Source: an uncultured Thermomicrobia bacterium (GTDB lineage Bacteria > Chloroflexota > Chloroflexia > Thermomicrobiales > JALYUS01). Taken from it: DNA of 23,003 bases. The position numbers and the translations under genes are program-made. The DNA lies in contig CALBSO010000126.1 in the NCBI GenBank assembly GCA_937968015.1, positions 1 to 23,003 of the forward strand, read 5' to 3'. Positions 12,959 to 20,157 of the stretch are shown piece after piece. Numbering within the stretch: the first letter of the stretch is position 1; every line of letters begins with the position of its first letter. The notes below the pieces were generated by a model, which searched no databases, was not told where the DNA came from, and saw only the letters and a list, made by a program, of their open reading frames with translations.

Positions 12959-14290
12959 TTAATCCATCGCCGGTTGCTCAACCATCGGCGCGGGCGGGAG
13001 CGCGGCGCGGGCTTCCATCGCGTTGCCGAGGCTCATCAGCGGGCTAATGAGAACGTTGGAGACAATCGCGAGCAGGACGAACGCGAGGAAGAGGCCGGGG
13101 CCAACGAGGCCGAGCGCCTTCCCCTGCTGCGCGACAACGAGGATCATCAGCCCCTTGGCGTTCGTGAGCGCGATCATCTTCACCGTCGAGGGCATATTCA
13201 AGCCGACCGCGAGGCCGGGCAGTGCGCCGAGCACCTTCGCCAGTGTCCCGGCAACCAGGATGATAACGATACCGAGAATGAGCGAGGCTTTCAGGAGATG
13301 CAGGTCCGTGGTGAAACCGCTGAGGGCGAGGAAGACCGGCACAAGCACGAGCGTCGTCATCTGCGCGAGTGGCGCGCGCACGCTCGCGCGGAACGACGGG
13401 CTGAATGGCATCGCCGCACCGAGAATGAACGGCCCGAGCATCACATTGAGATCGAGCCGGGAGGTGATCCACCCCGTCAGGACAACGAGGGCGACGAGCA
13501 CCACGAAGATATCGGGCGACGCTGTCTCGAAAATGCCCGGGCGCCGTGTTTCGAGCCAGTTGCCGAGGACGCGGAAGCCGACCAGCAACACGAGCGCCAT
13601 CACGACGAAAATGCCGAACCGCCGCAGGAAGGGGGTGAGACCGGCGTGCTTCGCCACATCCGCCGCCTGCGCGACGACAAGGAACATGAGGAGGGTGATG
13701 ACAGCGGCAGCAGCGACCGTAAGGCGTCCCAATTCCGTATCGAAGAGGTTCCGCTCATAGAGCACGAGAACGGCGACCGGGAAGGCGCTGACCGCGAAGG
13801 CCGCACCGAGGATAAGGATAAAGGCCAGATTCCCCACGCCCGGTAACTTAAAGGCCGGGTCCGTCACGAGGTACGAGACCGGCCACGCGACCAGCACCGG
13901 GATGCCAACCGACGCGATACTCAACACGAGTACCCGCGGAATCCGTCCTTTCAGGAGCCGCAAATCGAGGTCCAGCCCCGCGACGAACATCAGGAACATC
14001 AGGCCGAGTTGGCCGAGGATATTGAGAATGTCGCGGCTCGCCTGCGGGAAAAGCGCGCTGTCGTGCGCCGCACCGAAGATACTCGGGCCCAGGAGGAGGC
14101 CCGCGATGATCTCCCCGACGACGCGGGACTGCCCGAGCCGCACAGCGATGCCGCCGCAAATGCGTGCGGCGAGCAGGATCGCGACGAGCGCGAGAAATGT
14201 CTTCTGGATACCCGTCATGGGGGAAGTGTTCGTCAGATGCTGGTGGATCCAACTGCCGAGATCAAGGAAGACCGGTTGTACCGCACCCAT
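12959..14290 (-). CDS. CPA2-type antiporter-like membrane protein lacking the catalytic Asp pair
   Basis: This 443-residue membrane protein has the Kef/NapA-type (CPA2) antiporter fold: about 12 hydrophobic segments, an early VGEIIAGLLLGP motif at 58-69 and AFAVSAFPV at 164-172. In active CPA2 antiporters the next helix carries an Asp pair (AAVDDxxxW), as in the neighbouring plus-strand gene. Here the aligned stretch is AAAAVITLLMF (193-203) with no acidic residue. The later NTRGLTEL motif is NAKGLMIL (377-384), losing the Arg and Glu. Proton-coupled exchange by the usual mechanism is therefore doubtful. It may be a channel-like, sensory or differently coupled transporter. No cytoplasmic nucleotide-binding domain is fused. 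ATG 14290 follows a GAGGG-type site (minus strand, about 14297-14301). Confidence 0.85.
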   Translation of the reverse strand: MGAVQPVFLDLGSWIHQHLTNTSPMTGIQKTFLALVAILLAARICGGIAVRLGQSRVVGEIIAGLLLGPSIFGAAHDSALFPQASRDILNILGQLGLMFLMFVAGLDLDLRLLKGRIPRVLVLSIASVGIPVLVAWPVSYLVTDPAFKLPGVGNLAFILILGAAFAVSAFPVAVLVLYERNLFDTELGRLTVAAAAVITLLMFLVVAQAADVAKHAGLTPFLRRFGIFVVMALVLLVGFRVLGNWLETRRPGIFETASPDIFVVLVALVVLTGWITSRLDLNVMLGPFILGAAMPFSPSFRASVRAPLAQMTTLVLVPVFLALSGFTTDLHLLKASLILGIVIILVAGTLAKVLGALPGLAVGLNMPSTVKMIALTNAKGLMILVVAQQGKALGLVGPGLFLAFVLLAIVSNVLISPLMSLGNAMEARAALPPAPMVEQPAMD

Positions 14291-14436
14291 AGGATTCCCT
14301 CTCTTCTCCCGCTTTCCGGGCGTGCCGGGCAGATCGCCTCAGTCTCCAGGGATCCGGATCCCTTCATCCGCCCTCACACCGACACACCACTCGTACTGTG
14401 ACGTGAATGACGCGGATTATCGTACCTGCTGCCGCT

Positions 14437-14464
14437 ATCTTATCCGAAAACAAAGACAGCGCAA
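14437..14464 (-). promoter_or_regulatory. Possible promoter of the minus-strand antiporter-like gene
   Basis: On the minus strand, TTGCGC (14464 to 14459) lies 16 bp before TAAGAT (14442 to 14437). Both boxes are partial matches to the consensus and would give a leader of about 140 bases. A second -10-like GATAAT lies closer to the gene. Confidence 0.35.
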
Positions 14465-14522
14465 GAGAAAGAATGATTCCATGTGAAGGTTATCATGAGC
14501 GGCGGGCATCGAAGAGTCCGGT

Positions 14523-14566
14523 GGTGGGCTTCAGCCTGCTCTCGCTGTGGCAGGCTGAAGCCCACC
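14523..14566. repeat. 16-bp perfect hairpin repeat
   Basis: GGTGGGCTTCAGCCTG (14523-14538) pairs perfectly with CAGGCTGAAGCCCACC (14551-14566), with a 12-base loop. It lies between two divergent promoters, where a terminator is not needed, so a dispersed intergenic repeat of the REP/MITE kind is more likely. Only one copy is present in this window. Confidence 0.65.
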
Positions 14567-14604
14567 GGGGAACTGAGGTATGCACGGATGTCCGTTTCCG
14601 TTCG

Positions 14605-14633
14605 TTGACACGGCGAGCGGCACTCGGTATTCT
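14605..14633 (+). promoter_or_regulatory. Sigma-70-type promoter of the antiporter-USP gene
   Basis: TTGACA (14605-14610) lies 17 bp before TATTCT (14628-14633). The expected transcript start near 14640 excludes the upstream in-frame ATG at 14636 and supports a start at 14753, or at 14697. Confidence 0.65.
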
Positions 14634-14752
14634 CCATGAACGATTGTAACGGCAATTCGCGGGGCAATACATATCGGCACGTCATCCCGCTGTCCATGCG
14701 GGTTTTTCACGGTATCTGGATCGTGACGATTACGGGGAGAGGGGCCGATCTC

Positions 14753-16939
14753 ATGGATGCTGATTCGATCCTGCTTCATCTCATCATTGACCTCGTCATC
14801 ATCATCATCGCGGCTCGCTCGCTCGGGTGGGTGGCGAAGAAATTGAACCAACCCGCCGTGATCGGGGAGATTATCGCCGGAATCATCCTCGGGCCAACAG
14901 TAATCGGACGTATCTGGCCGAGCGTGCCGAGGCGCGTCTTTCCCGAAGCGGTGCCGCTGGGGTTCTTCGCTGCTATCGGTCTCATCTTCTTCATGTTTCT
15001 GGTCGGGCTCGAACTCAACCCCGAACTGATGCGCAAAGAGGGGCGGCGGGCGCTGCAAATCTCCCTCGGCGGCATCATCGCACCCTTCGTCCTCGGCATA
15101 CTGCTCGCCACACAGATGACCGGCGTGAACAATGGCGGCACCTTCGCTGATAATGTCAAGGCACATCCGCCCACGCTGAACTTCGCGCTCTTCATCGGCG
15201 CCTCGATGTGCATCACGGCCTTTCCCGTCCTCGCACGCATGCTGATCGAAACCGGACTCTACAAACAATCCTTTGGCACCGCCGCCCTCTGCGCCGCCGC
15301 CGTGGACGACGCGATTGCCTGGATCCTCCTCGCAAGCGTCGTGGGGCTGACGCGTAACGGCTCGGCGAGCGCCGCGCTCCCCGTCTTCCTGAAGGCCACC
15401 GTCTTCGTCCTTTTCATGTTCCTCGTCGGCACGCGGCTCCTGAGCCTGCTGGCGAAACGGTACGACGCCGTCGGCCACCTCACCGTGGATATGGTGGCGA
15501 TCATCCTCGCCGGCGTCCTCCTCTGCGCCTTCGTCACACAATCTATCGGCATCCACTTTGTTTTCGGCGCCTTCCTCTTCGGGGCGATCATGCCGAAGCG
15601 TTCCGGTATGACGCGCGAACTGACCGACAAAGTCGAGGACTTCACGGTCATTGTCCTGCTGCCGATCTTCTTCGCTGTTACCGGCCTGAGTACGAACCTC
15701 TTCTCGCTCAACAGCCCGGCGCTGATCGGCTGGCTCATCTTGATCGTCCTTGTCGCGACGATCGGCAAGTTCGCCGGTTGCGGGTTTGCCGCCCGGTTCA
15801 CCGGTTCCTCCCGGCGCGACTCGGTCATCCTCGGTGCATTGATGAATACGCGCGGCCTCACCGAACTGGTGATCCTCTCGATTGGCCGGAGCCTCCATGT
15901 GCTCTCCGACCGCACCTTCGCAATGATGGTCATCATGGCCCTCGTCACGACGGTGATGGCCGCACCGATCGTCAACCGCCTCACCTCGCGTGACGAGCAG
16001 ATCCGCGACCTCGTCGGCGAAGCGCCCGATGTGGCAATCATCGCGGCGGCGCGCATCCTCGTGGCAATTGGCAACCCGCAAAACGCACCCTCGCTGGTGG
16101 ACGCGGCGATCCGCCTCACTGGCAGGAAGCGGCCCGCCGAACTGCTCCTCGTCCGCCTGATCCCTACGCCGCGCGCGCCGGAGTTCCGCACCGGCCTCCT
16201 CGAAGCGGAGAGCCAGATCGAGGCGGCGATTGAATCCATGCGCCCGCTCGTCGAGCAGGCCGCGGCGGCAGGTGTCGTCGCACGGCCGATCTCCTTCCTC
16301 TCGAACGATGTCAGCCCGGACCTCGCCCGGATCGCGCGGGATCAACATTGCGACACGATGCTCCTCGGCTGGCACCGCGCCTCACTGCCGAAGCACGTCA
16401 TTCAGGCGCTCGTCCATCGCATCTTCACCCTTGCCTCGTGCGATGTTACCGTCTTCGTGGACCCGGCAGGCATCGGTATCCGCCCCGAGGCGGACCGCCC
16501 GGTCGTCATCATTCTCGGCGGGCGGGCGCAGGACGAAGGGGCGATCCGCCTCGGTCTGCGCCTCGCGGAGGATATGCAGACGAGCGTGAAACTGGTCGGC
16601 TACGTCGGCGATCAGACTGATCGGGCGCTGACCGTCGCCTCCGAGGAACTGGCGGATCGCGCCGACGCCCTCCGGCAACAGAGCGGCCGCTGGATCGTCC
16701 CTGTATTCGTTGGCGGCGATGCCCTCAATGTCGCGGGGAGTGAGACGGCGGAAGGGGCGGTCGCAGTCGTCCCGGTCGGGGACGACTGGCACACCGAAGA
16801 GGACTTCGGCCATCCGGCCGCCGAACTCGCCGAACTGACCGCCTGCCCAATGTTCGTCGTGCGCGCCGTCGAGGCGATGAGCGGCACGACGAACGGCAAG
16901 CGCCGCAAGGGCCGCGAAACCGTCCCCGCCGGGCGGTGA
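14753..16939 (+). CDS. CPA2 cation:proton antiporter with tandem universal-stress-like domains
   Basis: This 728-residue protein exchanges a monovalent cation (Na+ or K+) for protons across the inner membrane. The membrane part (about 1-410) keeps the active features: VIGEIIAGIILGP at 36-48, ITAFPVLARML at 154-164, the Asp pair Asp185/Asp186 in AAAVDDAIAW, and NTRGLTEL at 365-372 with Arg367 and Glu371. The cytoplasmic tail (about 430-705) holds two universal-stress-protein-like domains, at about 432-570 and 583-705, which may bind nucleotide and gate transport. The start at ATG 14753 has a GGGGAGAGGGG purine run upstream (14734-14744) and lies inside the transcript predicted from 14605-14633. 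ATG 14697 is an alternative. It is divergent from a paralogue that lacks the Asp pair, so the two may be functionally linked. Confidence 0.92.
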   Translation: MDADSILLHLIIDLVIIIIAARSLGWVAKKLNQPAVIGEIIAGIILGPTVIGRIWPSVPRRVFPEAVPLGFFAAIGLIFFMFLVGLELNPELMRKEGRRALQISLGGIIAPFVLGILLATQMTGVNNGGTFADNVKAHPPTLNFALFIGASMCITAFPVLARMLIETGLYKQSFGTAALCAAAVDDAIAWILLASVVGLTRNGSASAALPVFLKATVFVLFMFLVGTRLLSLLAKRYDAVGHLTVDMVAIILAGVLLCAFVTQSIGIHFVFGAFLFGAIMPKRSGMTRELTDKVEDFTVIVLLPIFFAVTGLSTNLFSLNSPALIGWLILIVLVATIGKFAGCGFAARFTGSSRRDSVILGALMNTRGLTELVILSIGRSLHVLSDRTFAMMVIMALVTTVMAAPIVNRLTSRDEQIRDLVGEAPDVAIIAAARILVAIGNPQNAPSLVDAAIRLTGRKRPAELLLVRLIPTPRAPEFRTGLLEAESQIEAAIESMRPLVEQAAAAGVVARPISFLSNDVSPDLARIARDQHCDTMLLGWHRASLPKHVIQALVHRIFTLASCDVTVFVDPAGIGIRPEADRPVVIILGGRAQDEGAIRLGLRLAEDMQTSVKLVGYVGDQTDRALTVASEELADRADALRQQSGRWIVPVFVGGDALNVAGSETAEGAVAVVPVGDDWHTEEDFGHPAAELAELTACPMFVVRAVEAMSGTTNGKRRKGRETVPAGR

Positions 16940-16961
16940 GGTTGAGGAAAATGGTCCGACT

Positions 16962-16993
16962 CCCCTCTCCATTGCCAGAGCGATGGAGAGGGG
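16962..16993. terminator. 14-bp hairpin between convergent genes
   Basis: CCCCTCTCCATTGC (16962-16975) pairs with GCGATGGAGAGGGG (16980-16993), with one T-G pair and a CAGA tetraloop. It lies 23 bp past the antiporter stop and touches the stop of the convergent cyclase gene, so it can serve both as a terminator. There is no T tract. The inner bases resemble those of the hairpin at 5010-5045. Confidence 0.6.
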
Positions 16994-19900
16994 TCAGAGG
17001 GGTGAGGTCCGATCTGGCACGCCCGGTGGCGCGGGGCGTTTCGGGAGCGCGGGCTGCGTCGCCGCATCAGCAGGCGCGGTTGCCGTCTCAATTGCCCGTA
17101 GGAGGGAGAGCGAGCGCCCCTCCGCCCAGGCGACCTCCCATACGCGCCCCGCGATATGAGTGCGCGCGGCATCGCGGTCACGCTCGTACCGCTCCTGGTC
17201 TTCCGGCACACGGGGAGAGCGGTACTCGGTCCGCAGCGTCTCGATCGCGCCCCAGAGCCGGGCTGCTCGCGCGATGTCCCCCGCTATGCCCAGAAGACCT
17301 GCCAACCCCTCCAATGCTTCGATGATACCGCGCGGGTCGTCCAATTGCTGACTGACGGTGAGGCTTTCCTGATAGGCGGCGCGGGCGACCGCGACATCAC
17401 CCTGGCGCCGAGCGGCCCGCGCCGCGTTGTTGAGCGAAAATGGCAGGGCGCGCGGGTCGCCTAACTCGCGCCGGATGGCAAGCGCTTCGTCGAAGTGCAT
17501 GCGGGCGGCCGCGTCGTCGCCCTGCCGCTCGGCGATCATGCCGAGGTTCGTGAGCGAAAAGGCGATGGCGCGCATGTCGCCCAACTCCCGGCGAAGGACG
17601 AGACTCTGCTGATAAAACGAACGGGCGGCGGCAAAATCGCCTTGCAGCCGTGCCATCGCGCCGAGATTATTGAGCGCGAAGCCGATAGTGGATGTGTCGC
17701 CGGCCGCGCGGCCGGCCTTCAGACTCTCCTCGTAATGCGCGCGGGCGGTCGCATAGTCGCCCTGATCTTGCGCGACCGCGCCGAGGTTCATCAGCGCGTG
17801 CGCGATGGCCTGCTGATGTCGCTCCGTCCGCCCGATGACGAGGCTCTCCTCGTAGCGGGCGCGGGCGGCGGCGTAATCACCTTGCCGCTGGGCGAGGATG
17901 CCAAGGTTGATCAGCGTGCGCGTCACGGCTTCTGTGTCACCCATCGCGCGCCGGATCGCCAGACACTCTTCATAGAGATCGCGCGCCCGCTCGAAATCGC
18001 CGAGATCGCCCGCCATGCTGGCGAGGTTGCTGAGCGAGTGCGCGATGCCCGCCTGGTGCCCCAATCCGCGCCGGATCGCGAGGCTTTCTTCATATCGCTG
18101 ATGTGCCGCCGCGTGCTCCCCCTGCGCCCGCATCAGCGCGCCGAGCCCGTCGAGCGCCTTCGCCCGCACGAGCGGCGGTACATCCTCCGCATGCTCCAAT
18201 GCGCGCTCGATCCAGCGACGCCCCTCCGTGAGATAGCCACGGACGGACCAGAAGCGCCAGAACACCGCGACGAGACGTGTCGCCGCCTCATATTCACCCG
18301 CCTCGAGCGCGTTGCGAAGCGAGACACGGACATTGTCATGCTCCTCCTCGAGGCGGGCAAGCCAGACGTTCTTTGCCGCCCCGGCCAGATATGGTTCCGC
18401 CTCCTCCGCGAGCGCAAGATAGTACATCGTGTGGGCATGACGCATCGCCGCCAGTTCGCCGAGTGCCTCGAGCCGCTCCAGCGCGTACTCGCGGATCGTG
18501 CCGAGCATCGCGAAGCGCGGCTCGCCCTCCCGGTCCTCGACCTGCCGCAACAGGCTCTTATCGGCAAGCGAGGAGAGGCCGTCAATCACGTCCATCGTCA
18601 GGTCATGCGGCGCATCGCAGATCGTCTCAATCGCCGTCAGCGTGCCGCCCCCCGCGAAGACTGCCATACGCGCGAAAAGCGTCTGCTCGTCTATGCCGAG
18701 CGTCGTGTAACTCCAGTCAATCGCGCCGCGCAGCGTCTGCTGGCGGGCAGGCAGATCGCGCGCGCCGCCAGTGAGCACCTGGAGCGAATGCGTGAGCCGC
18801 TGAAGGAGCGCCTGTGGCGTCAGCAATTTGATTCGCGCGGCGGCCAGTTCGATGGCGAGCGGCAGTCCATCGAGGCGATAGCAGATGTCCGCGATGACTT
18901 TTGCGTTCGCGGGCGTGAGGGTGAAATCCGCTTTCACCTCCTGCGCCCGCACGACGAAGAGGCGCACCGCCTCGTACTGCATCAGTTGCTCGACGGGCGT
19001 GGAGCGCCGCCGGTCCGGCAATGGCAGCGGCGGCACCGGGTATTCGCGCTCGCCGTAAACATGGAGCGCGGACCGGCTCGTGACGAGCGCCTTGAGGCCG
19101 GGCGCGGCGGCGAGCAACTGGCTGATCGCCCGCCCCGCGACCGCGACCTGCTCAAAGTTGTCCAACAACAGCAGCAACCGTTGCTCGCGGATCGCGGCAT
19201 TGAGGCGTGTGGCGAGCGTCTGCCCACCTCCCTCGGAGACGCCGAGCGTTTCCGCGATCTGGGAGAGCACCCGCGCGGAATCAACGACATCCGCCAGCGG
19301 GACGAAGAAGACACCATCCGGGAAAAAGTCGAGGCATTCCGCCGCCGCCTGCACGCCGAGGCGGGTCTTTCCCGTGCCCCCTGGCCCCGTCAGTGTCACG
19401 AGCCGCACGTCGTCCCGGCGGAGGAGGGCGACGACCTCCATTGCTTCCCGCTCGCGCCCGACGAGCATGTTCGCCTGGGCGGGCAGGTTCGTACGCTGCG
19501 TGTCGAGCGTCTTGAGGGGCGGGAAATCGGTCGGCAAGTCGGGCGCGACGACCTGATAAATATGCTCCGGGCGCAGCAAGTCCTTCAGCCGCGCTTCGCC
19601 CATGTCGCGCAGGCCGATATCGGGCGGCAGATTGTCCCGGATCAGTTCCTCCGTCACACCGGAGACGAGCGTTTGCCCGCCGTGTCCGGCGGAAAGGAGC
19701 CGCGCGACGCGATTGAGTGGCCGCCCGAAGTAATCGCCGTTCTGCGCCTCGACCGAGCCGGTATGCAGGGCCATCCGCACGCGCAAGGGATCGCCGCTGC
19801 CCCAATCCTCAGCGAGCAGCGCGCGCTGGGCGGCGAGCGCGGCATCCAGCGCGGCGGGCGCGTTCGTGAAAGCGGCGTAGAAGGCATCGCCGACGGTTTT

Positions 19901-20059
19901 GAAGACCACACCGCCGTGGTTGTCAATCGCCATGCCCAAGAGCGCATCATGCCGGGTGAGAATGGCACGCATCGCGTCGGCGTCATGCTCCCATCGCTGC
20001 GTGCTTCCGGCGATGTCCGTGAAGAGAAACGTGACCGTCCCACTGGGGAGGTTCCGCAT
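16994..20059 (-). CDS. Class III nucleotide cyclase - AAA/NB-ARC-type ATPase - TPR regulator
   Basis: This is a 1021-residue multidomain signalling protein. The N-terminal class III cyclase domain (about 5-170) has the metal-binding Asp15 in FLFTDIAGST and Asp58 in KTVGDAF, the base-selecting Lys54 (suggesting ATP), and the transition-state residues Asn116 and Arg120 in RPLNRVARLL, so it could make cAMP. An NB-ARC/STAND-type ATPase follows, with Walker A GPGGTGKT at 225-232 and Walker B LLLLLDNFEQV at 295-305. The C-terminal third is a run of tetratricopeptide repeats with a near-perfect 40-residue period. No DNA-binding domain was found. ATG 20059 has AAGGA (minus strand, about 20068-20072). 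Such fusions are common in Chloroflexota and Actinobacteria, and the input signal is unknown. It is divergent from the transglutaminase gene. Confidence 0.92.
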   Translation of the reverse strand: MRNLPSGTVTFLFTDIAGSTQRWEHDADAMRAILTRHDALLGMAIDNHGGVVFKTVGDAFYAAFTNAPAALDAALAAQRALLAEDWGSGDPLRVRMALHTGSVEAQNGDYFGRPLNRVARLLSAGHGGQTLVSGVTEELIRDNLPPDIGLRDMGEARLKDLLRPEHIYQVVAPDLPTDFPPLKTLDTQRTNLPAQANMLVGREREAMEVVALLRRDDVRLVTLTGPGGTGKTRLGVQAAAECLDFFPDGVFFVPLADVVDSARVLSQIAETLGVSEGGGQTLATRLNAAIREQRLLLLLDNFEQVAVAGRAISQLLAAAPGLKALVTSRSALHVYGEREYPVPPLPLPDRRRSTPVEQLMQYEAVRLFVVRAQEVKADFTLTPANAKVIADICYRLDGLPLAIELAAARIKLLTPQALLQRLTHSLQVLTGGARDLPARQQTLRGAIDWSYTTLGIDEQTLFARMAVFAGGGTLTAIETICDAPHDLTMDVIDGLSSLADKSLLRQVEDREGEPRFAMLGTIREYALERLEALGELAAMRHAHTMYYLALAEEAEPYLAGAAKNVWLARLEEEHDNVRVSLRNALEAGEYEAATRLVAVFWRFWSVRGYLTEGRRWIERALEHAEDVPPLVRAKALDGLGALMRAQGEHAAAHQRYEESLAIRRGLGHQAGIAHSLSNLASMAGDLGDFERARDLYEECLAIRRAMGDTEAVTRTLINLGILAQRQGDYAAARARYEESLVIGRTERHQQAIAHALMNLGAVAQDQGDYATARAHYEESLKAGRAAGDTSTIGFALNNLGAMARLQGDFAAARSFYQQSLVLRRELGDMRAIAFSLTNLGMIAERQGDDAAARMHFDEALAIRRELGDPRALPFSLNNAARAARRQGDVAVARAAYQESLTVSQQLDDPRGIIEALEGLAGLLGIAGDIARAARLWGAIETLRTEYRSPRVPEDQERYERDRDAARTHIAGRVWEVAWAEGRSLSLLRAIETATAPADAATQPALPKRPAPPGVPDRTSPL
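17281..18120 (-). repeat. Tandem 120-bp repeats encoding TPR units
   Basis: About seven units of 120 bp encode 40-residue TPR motifs of the type GDYAAARARYEESL followed by ALxNLGxxA. The DNA itself is repetitive, for example a recurring CGCGCGGGCG-like stretch and GAGG(C/T)T(C/T)TC at fixed phase. Such an array can gain or lose units by recombination, and it may be miscounted in short-read assemblies. Confidence 0.75.
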
Positions 20060-20091
20060 TCGTCCGTCCTTACGTCTCTGCCGATGTGCCC

Positions 20092-20157
20092 CGCCCAGTA
20101 TAGCCGCGGAAGATCAGAGGTGAAAGACGGACCGGAGCAAATATGCGATACTGGGCG
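20092..20157. promoter_or_regulatory. Mirrored divergent promoter region, cyclase/transglutaminase
   Basis: CGCCCAGTAT (20092-20101) and ATACTGGGCG (20148-20157) are exact inverted copies 46 bp apart. Each contains a -10-like box facing outward: TATACT on the minus strand (20102 to 20097) and GATACT on the plus strand (20147-20152). No good -35 was found for either. The symmetry suggests shared control of both genes. Confidence 0.4.

Larger units (their letters stand above)
14291..14752. other. Divergent intergenic region between two antiporter genes
   Basis: The 462-bp gap holds a probable minus-strand promoter (14437-14464), a long hairpin repeat (14523-14566) and a strong plus-strand promoter (14605-14633), followed by an untranslated leader of about 113 bases. 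No convincing small gene was seen. The run 14300-14400 shows nothing recognisable. Confidence 0.6.

Noticed and set aside
14636..14752. N-terminal extension of the antiporter from ATG 14636
   Set aside because: It would begin at or before the predicted transcript start and adds a non-conserved, non-membrane segment before the usual first helix.
14531..16375. 614-codon minus-strand frame opposite the antiporter-USP gene
   Set aside because: The composition is almost entirely Glu/Asp/Arg/His, the mirror image of hydrophobic membrane codons.
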